Assembly (NCBI GenBank): GCA_029582155.1
Contig: CM055899.1
Coordinates: forward strand, 72,159,719-72,223,718
DNA: 64,000 nt
Direction of reading: 5' to 3'
Source of the DNA: Panopea generosa
Lineage: Eukaryota; Mollusca; Bivalvia; Adapedonta; Hiatellidae
Translations under genes and position numbers: made by a program
Notes under the pieces: generated by a model
What the model was told of the DNA's origin: nothing
The model's database searches: none
What the model saw: the letters and a program-made list of their open reading frames with translations, nothing else
Part shown: one piece after another, positions 57,236-64,000 of the stretch
How positions within the stretch are numbered: the first letter of the stretch is position 1
Layout: each line of letters starts with the position of its first letter

Positions 57236-57982
57236 GTATAATAAGTTTACATTTCATTAGCTACTAGTCACTTTAGCAATGAACAACTATCTACCAGTAA
57301 GGTCACACGTGAGATAAATTAAATTTAATAGCAGAATTAATGACCTTTAAAGCTCATAAATCAGAACAGACGATTATGATTTAATTAAAAATCAACTGTG
57401 TTCCGTATTAAAGAAGAATCTTAGATACAGATATCATAACTTTAACTTAAATTGATAGACACATTTCACATTTTAATACCTAGAAAGTAAGGTTACTTTT
57501 ATTGCATTTTATTATATCAGTAATTAATTTCTGTGAACTATTTGATCACATACACAATGGACTATGTTGCCAAATTTTAGCAGAAAATCCCATGGGATCG
57601 CCATCTTTAAGGAACTGTTACATGTAACATTTCGCGAGGTCATCAACTAGTGAGAGGTCGTTCGTTAAATAATGTGTCTATAAATAACTGGTATTACTCA
57701 ACTCAGACCTTATACGTTTATACAAGACGCTCTATCTAATGATCGTCCAATGTCCAAACACGCTAATTAGATAACAGTGTCCTTCCTGTTCAATTAATTG
57801 TTATAATTACGTATGCTGTAGATATATACCAGGGGTATAAGTAGATTTTGTATTTTTCGCTCGCCGCAAATCTATAACCTCATATATTGACTGATTGTTG
57901 ATAGTTTAATCAACAAAACCCTGATCAAAAGCGAAACTCAGTCTAAGTGCCAATCAAACCCAGCCAACCACTACAGAAAGGA
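57236..57982. other. Upstream region of the receptor-like gene
   Basis: Non-coding, AT-rich; holds a candidate TATA box at 57836. Confidence 0.4.
57836..57843 (+). promoter_or_regulatory. Candidate TATA box
   Basis: TATAAGTA lies 147 bases before the ATG of the receptor-like gene, which would put transcription start near 57866. Position and sequence are reasonable, but such words are common in AT-rich DNA. Confidence 0.25.
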
Positions 57983-60900
57983 ATGAAGTCATCTTTAATG
58001 ATAGTGTTAATTGAAACAGGTAACGTCAATGTTTCCATTAAGGGGAAGTATGTGTTGAGATGTATATATAATCAGCATGTAAATGTTTTGAACCAATTAA
58101 TCCATTATGTTTTATTTTGTTCTTCCAGAGAAACCCGCCATCTTTACCTTCATGCTGATATGTAATGTTTTGGCGCCAAATTCAGATTATTTTGTTTGCG
58201 GAGCAGACATTTGTAGCAAGTAAGTCGATATTTATATGTACATCACGTTTCATACACCAACGTGTTTTTTGTGGTTTTACATATAACGATATGCACTTGT
58301 GGAATACTGAAAACATTGCCAACTATTTAAAAGTGTCCATAGATAGTTCTTTGTTAGTCAGCATATGCAGGAAAAACGTGGGTTGACCAGATTGCTTTTA
58401 CACAACTTGATGGTTGGATGACACCCCTTTTTTTTTGGCAATTCTGCCCGTTTGTTGCAGTGTATCGTTACGCATCTTTAAACTGTTATATCTTCATCCG
58501 ACACTTCCAAGTGTTATCCAAACTTGGCAGAACTGAAAATGTTCCAGTATTCTTATGTGTACAAGAAATATGACCATTTTAAGCTTTTCAATAAATAAAA
58601 TGCCCAACCGATTTACACAGCTCTAATTTCTTAGGCGCAAAACTCTTGCTACCATCACCAAGGGGAGGTAAATAATAAGTGAAACCATCTTGACCAATGG
58701 GGATTAATTAGACAAAGAAACAAAAGGAAAGTTGTAACAATATTTAGAATGTATTTTTAGCAGCGCGTTATACAAAAATAAAAGTAAGAATTTCTCTGTG
58801 TTACTGTTAATATCGTAGTCTAATAGGATGTTTTAATCTTTAATGTTTTACTTTTCCTAATATTTTAATTGCGAACATTGCCAGATAGTGGAAGTGTTGC
58901 AGTGGAAATAGTTTAAGGAATCAGGACTAAAAGATAAAAAAAGCAGATCCTTTCAAATGTAGTTAACATGCGTATATCAATCACGACGCAAGAGTGCGGA
59001 CACACGATAACATAAAAACGCGGACAAATTGAAGCAAACGAAATTACCTATTAATAAGTAGTTCAACCAAAATTAACACGAACAATTCTAGTACACGAAA
59101 GGCGTACGGTTTAATTGAAATTGCATGCCTATATTTTGACTGAACCAAAATCTATGTTTGACTACCACTTTTCAACAATTTTGCTGTATGTATTGAACTA
59201 TTAAAAAAGAAATTTTAAAGTTTGTGGAAAATAATAGGTTTTAGGTTAAGATAGAAAATGTCATTCCGGGAAACATAGTAAAGTTTCCGTCATCATCCGT
59301 CTGTCGTCCACAGTGTCTTCTATGAAACCGGTATAATACACCTTGGCAGTTCCCTGTCAGGTTTGTGTATGTTTTATTGCTAACCATAATTTTCGCCGGG
59401 CACCGTTTTCAAAATAAGATAAAAACTAAAAAAAATTTCAAGCGATTTCTTTTGTGAAACCCATTAAAAGTAAGCTTTATTGACAAGCTTTTATTAAGTC
59501 GTTTTATTTTTTACTGTTGGAACTCTATTAAAGATGACCATTAATGGGATGCAACGTTTGCATATATTAATATATGAACATATAGAAATAAAAACTGTTC
59601 TTAAATAACTGCATCAATTTAAATACGATTCAAATACAATGTTCATCGGGGTTTGTTGTTTTCCTTAGACTAGTGTTTTCGTCCCCACCTCCTTCCGATG
59701 TGTTATGTATACATATTTAAATGAGAACATTTCATCCGATTATCTCTTTTGAAACCTCGTATGCAATGTTGATCAGATATCATGTTCACGTTGAGTTATA
59801 CGAGAGAATACGATGGGTTATTCAGGAGTTTGTGGGGGAAAAACCATATATTTTATGCAAGTATATCGTTATATTTCTCACAACTTTAGAAGCAATGTAT
59901 CTGACATTGATATCCAGTATTTTACTGCGTTTCTAACGTTAGTAATAATGTTACGGTTTCATAACAATACGCATACATGGTTAGCACCGCGGCTGAAAAT
60001 GTTGAACAACTTGACAGGAATGTGGAATAACATTCCTTTCTTTGTAAATCATACATCATAGAGAACCCATCTGCTGTTTTAAAAAAAAAAATATACTATT
60101 ACAAACAATACATTCTGCATATATTGCAAATATAACACGTATTTTTGGACACCGATATCTTTTTTTAAATTCAGCTTTAAACAGATATAATAGTGTGATA
60201 AATATGTTTGTCAAAATCAAATATAATCAGTGATCGACAGGATTTCCAAAAATGTTGGTTCCGAGGTCCGGGTTTTCACTTATGCGGTGATTACCGAGGA
60301 GGAACATCATTCATAGTATAACAAAATCAAAATATCTAAGAACGTGATGGTATAGAAACAGAATCGCTAATTTCGGAAATTCATTTGATCTTTCAAATTT
60401 CCAATGCCAAACATCATCAACGGTAACTTTTCTGTGCTCAACAAACCTTGCACTTGCAATAAGTATTTAAACGGTTCAATTCTCTAATGAGAAAATATGT
60501 TATAGAACATTTTGAAACAAAACTGGCGTAGCTTTGTACATATCATTCTTTTCTTAAATAAGCGTCCGATGGAAATCCCCATTGTGTGGTATATAGTAGA
60601 AAATATCATTTCATTTCCTCAATGTTTCGTTAAAACAGCAGATACTATGTATAAATAACATTGTATATCGTTCGTAAAAACACTTAGATGTACATGCGAG
60701 TATTTGTTAAAACAAAAATGGTTATTTTTATAATGAATTCTAGGAACACTGTAGACCAGTTCTGTAGTTCAATGTTGGGAATGTGTCATGATTGCGCTGA
60801 TGTCAAAGACGGACTACAACAGCAGTCTTCCAACTGTTCCAGTTACTGTTTAGGTAAATCTGTGCTAGACCTATTTGTTTGGCTGCAACATACTTGAGCG

Positions 60901-62987
60901 AGTAATATTCACACCCCAAAATTGTTTGGGGAGGGGCATAAAAACAACATGAACTACACACATTTGTTTTATTCATTCGATCATTTATATTAATCAAATT
61001 ATTACATACAACAAAACACAAGGTTAAAAACAGTTGCTTGAGAAAAAGGTATATAAGAAGTCTATGTGAAGATAAGGGACCGTTTGAAATTAGAGGCATC
61101 CGCCTTAACGCCTTAACCACATTGTATACAATTATACTGATAATAGGTACAGTAAAACACACAGAAGAGACGACAATGAGGCTCAATGCAATCACATCAT
61201 GGTCGCTCGGATGGTTACCACCTTGGAGCGTGAACGCACCTTTGAGCGTGAACGCACATTGGAGCATGAACGCACTTTGGAGCGTGAATAAACAATCATT
61301 TATCGCCAATACTTGACAATATAAATGGTATATGTGTAATATATGATATAATTTAGAGAGATTACAAGCCTATAAAAGCTACACAAACACATTCAATACC
61401 TTTGTGATGTTACTGTTACATGTATTAATTTAATATGTTTAGATTGTACATGTATTAATGTAACATATAAAATGTAACAAGTAAAAATATATAGTATGTA
61501 TAAATGAGACACATATACACATAAATAAGAACAGTAATACGTAATATATATATATATATAAATAAGGTATAAACTCTTAATATAATTATACTTAAGGCAT
61601 TTGGAAAACATGTTTGATATTAAATTATATTGTATGTAATGTATAAACCATTAATAAAATTATCGATAATATGTAAAATAATATCTATTCATCACACATT
61701 GTAGATTATTTCATGGAAAAAAGAATTGCAGATGAGAAAGGTACGCTTTACATAGTGTTAACATATATACACATCATATATACATTTTGTATTTCTCTTT
61801 ATGTCAGACTTAAATGTAGACTACCTACAACAAATGGTTTTGAGCGGAAATCATTTTAGGGCGTACGAACGAACGAATGGACAGCTAGGGGACAATGTTT
61901 GCACTCCCGCTTCATCCTTCGAATAACTGGCGAATAAATGTTAATATTGATATGCTTATATACAGGCACATTTTCAGACAACATAAAAAGAAAGCAATTC
62001 TTATCTTTATTTCTTAGTCTTTGTTCAAAAGCACGAAATAAGAAGTTTGAAACATTTTTGAAGTCCCCCTGTGGTTATTGATTGACATTTGCAGCAAACA
62101 AACGGTGTAAATGATTTTTGGTAAAAATGGAAATTTAATTTTTAATATTTTTTTTTTATCTAATTTAGTATTTTATTTACAGAATACACTTATTTGGTAT
62201 ATGCATGCATCGTTTTAAGTGTTGTCATTGTCGGCCAACTGCCGTGTAGCATCCTGCTACTGTGGAAATATTGTCATAAACATTGCCGAACTTTGAGACT
62301 AAGACAACCAACTACTGACGACTCTGTACGAACACCTGACGAACATAGTCAGGTCGATGAGGCAAATTACTGTAGTGGCGTATCCAACTGTGGATGTCGT
62401 GAGTACTCACATAACAATAGTGCACTTCAAACATTCTTTATGCATCTGTACAACTTCAATAATGCTTATATAGTTCAGCAATAAAAACAATGTCACATAT
62501 GTGTAAAAATAAAGGCGAGAAAATGGAAACATTACATTCGACCAAGCGTTTTTAATATAAGAAACTACATACTGTTTTAAATAAATATCATCAATCATTC
62601 TGAAGACAATTAATGAATATATTTATGACATTGTTAAGGTAATATTTGTTAACAATATACAATGCTTATTTCAGTTTTATTCAGAACTTCATAAATGTTT
62701 TATCTTTTTATGATCATGAACTTATAATGAAAATAAATAATTTTGTCTGTATGCTCCAAATTCTTCTCTCTTATTAATAAGCATGTCATTAAACGTTGTA
62801 CACTCAATGTGTTTAGCTTCCAGCAAAATTTCTCTATTTTCATTATGTTTCAGGGATCTATTGCCTGCGTAAACAAAACAAGTCTGATGATGCAACAGAA
62901 CCATCAACACCGCTAGTGGATAACAACCAGGGAAGAGAAGTAACAACCAGTGCAGTACAGGAGGCATCACGTGATAACAAGTCTTAA
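57983..62987 (+). CDS. Small single-pass receptor-like protein, possible TNFR-type, five exons
   Basis: Exons are 57983-58019, 58129-58219, 60744-60853, 62183-62398 and 62854-62987; sum 588 bases, 195 residues. Donors are G|GTAACG, AA|GTAAGT, G|GTAAAT and C|GTGAGT. Acceptors are TTCTTCCAG, GAATTCTAG, TTTATTTACAG and TATGTTTCAG. Phases 1-2-1-1 agree at every junction. An in-frame TAA at 57944 precedes the ATG. Residues 1-28 look like a signal peptide (core AIFTFMLICNVLA). Residues 33-80 are Cys-rich: C36, C41, C50, C57, C60, C74, C78, ending NCSSYC. Residues 83-106 are a transmembrane segment, followed by a basic stop WKYCHKHCR. The 85-residue tail carries AVQE (185-188), fitting the TRAF-binding consensus (P/S/A/T)-x-(Q/E)-E. 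One short Cys module beside the membrane resembles BCMA/Fn14-type TNF receptors. Family placement is inference; the exon chain is the stronger claim. Confidence 0.65.
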
Positions 62988-64000
62988 TCATGAATGAAAC
63001 GCCGACAATTTTGTTTCATGCATCGTTCTTAAAAATGTATAATTATAATCTTTGAGATTTCGCTACGTTATTATCATCATATGTTTCCGTATACATCCTG
63101 GGTCAACAAAATTAGAACGTACTACAGTCCACCATGTTGTATAGATGAGCGTTTGCTGATTCTGATGAACTAATCTTTTATTCATTGTTAAAGTAGTATA
63201 GGTCATAAATCAAACTAGTTATGCCCTGTCTAAGACCTACAAACTAGTGGTGACCTGTCTAGGACCTACTTCGTTATAAAAACACGTATTCGTATATTAT
63301 AATGTTACAACTAATTTCTCGTTTAATTGTATCTTTTAAATTATAAAAAAAAAATTTTGTTGAACTGAGTCTATGTGTGTGTAGAGTTTCAATAAGTGTT
63401 TATATAAGAATTTAACATATTTAGATTTAATATAAATTAAGTAACCCCAATCATAAGGATTATAACTCATTAGATTATCCGATAAAAATATAGTTTTCAT
63501 CTTCGCAATATTTAACATTTGATTTAAAATAGTTTCCATCATTAAATCTACCTGCTCAATGACAAGCATTTAGTCAATTAGAAATAATTCAAAAGACATA
63601 CTCGTGTAACCAACAGCAAAGCATTTCCTTTAATTGTTTAATATACACTCAACCCCAAAATAATCATAACAGCTTCGTTTCCTAAATATCTGTTGCATTG
63701 CATATTCAATTGCCTAAAACTATCTATACTGAATGATGAACTTTCAGTTTTTACCATTTAATTGTGAATTAATGCCCGTGCACACACGCAACGCACGAAT
63801 ATTGCGAAACATACGGTTTGTCAACTTTCGGCCTTTAAATATTGCACATGATAACAACACAAGTTGAGTACAAAAAAATCACAAGACCCGTTAACCAGCA
63901 ACAACAGAAAGATATGCTTAACACAAGAGCTTTTCCACAGCATAAAGCGAGAACAGCCACCCATTCCAAGGTCAACAATGCGTGCAGTGCATAGCAGCCT
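62988..64000. other. 3' flank of the receptor-like gene; no further gene seen
   Basis: No clear AATAAA was found close to the stop codon. A near-duplicate phrase (ACTAGTTATGCCCTGTCTAAGACCTAC / ACTAGTGGTGACCTGTCTAGGACCTAC, given only to mark 63212-63270) is present. The rest is AT-rich. Confidence 0.4.

Noticed and set aside
61075-61150. Serine/leucine-tRNA-like phrase on the minus strand (GTGGTTAAGGCGTT)
   Set aside because: A D-arm-like A box is present, but no B box or acceptor stem was found.
60803-61309. 168-codon minus-strand frame with a hydrophobic stretch
   Set aside because: It overlaps the Cys-rich exon antisense, and its start lies in short AACGCA…TGGAGCGTG repeats. No splice chain was found.
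62399-62484. Continuation of exon 4 of the receptor-like gene to a stop at 62484
   Set aside because: An unspliced end is possible (retained intron, alternative C-terminus). The GTGAGT donor in phase 1 and the in-phase final exon at 62854 favour splicing.

Overview
The window is eukaryotic nuclear DNA, AT-rich and dominated by decayed mobile elements, with a few spliced host genes between them. The mix points to a mollusc, most likely a bivalve: CR1-like LINEs with 2A motifs, BEL/Pao and Ty3/Gypsy fragments, hAT, Tc1 and tRNA-derived SINE copies, and two short repeat families (near 3211/38878 and 26139) that I associate with bivalve genomes. That assignment is inference from recalled repeat types and was not tested by any search. 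No prokaryotic operon, rRNA, true tRNA gene or CRISPR array was seen.

Host genes. (1) A minus-strand gene leaves the left edge. A long exon at 757-1 encodes at least fifteen 16-residue Cys-containing repeats, and a phase-compatible first coding exon lies at 3902-3783. (2) A plus-strand five-exon gene can be assembled at 57983-62987. All four splice junctions agree in phase and the CDS is exactly 588 bases (195 residues). It predicts a small single-pass membrane receptor with a signal peptide, one Cys-rich module, a transmembrane segment and a tail carrying a TRAF-type motif. It resembles the single-module TNF-receptor class (BCMA/Fn14 type). (3) A possible signal-peptide exon lies at 5141-5201.

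Mobile elements, left to right: Tc1-like fragments (2091-3013); a BEL/Pao fragment (about 5480-6132, minus); ZNF862-like hAT remnants (6850-7640, 11955-12590, 22230-22650) and a related deleted copy (8870-9364); a SINE (13490); an SGNH-hydrolase remnant (16209-16935); a structurally complete, apparently intact three-exon ZBED/hAT transposon with 8-bp target duplications (17373-21291); a decayed Ty3/Gypsy element on the minus strand (24893-29005 plus a probable LTR) with another repeat inserted in its reverse transcriptase; a CR1-like LINE (about 33150-37135); a second SINE (41290); a LINE with a 232-codon Asp-rich expansion (42270-45768); and a nested pair on the minus strand. In that pair a 6.5-kb CR1-like LINE (47288-53829), flanked by the 10-bp duplication TCAAGCTCCT, sits inside an older LINE whose halves lie at 46227-47277 and 53840-55230.

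Tandem arrays are prominent: a coding 48-bp minisatellite (1-720), a ~137-bp array (31.6-32.8 kb), a TATA-rich 19-25-bp array (37.76-38.28 kb), a C/T-strand ~120-bp array (39.46-40.48 kb), GAT, TA and TTCTG microsatellites (42.9-45.8 kb), and a ~27-bp array (56.95-57.24 kb). The long stretches between these show no gene I can support.
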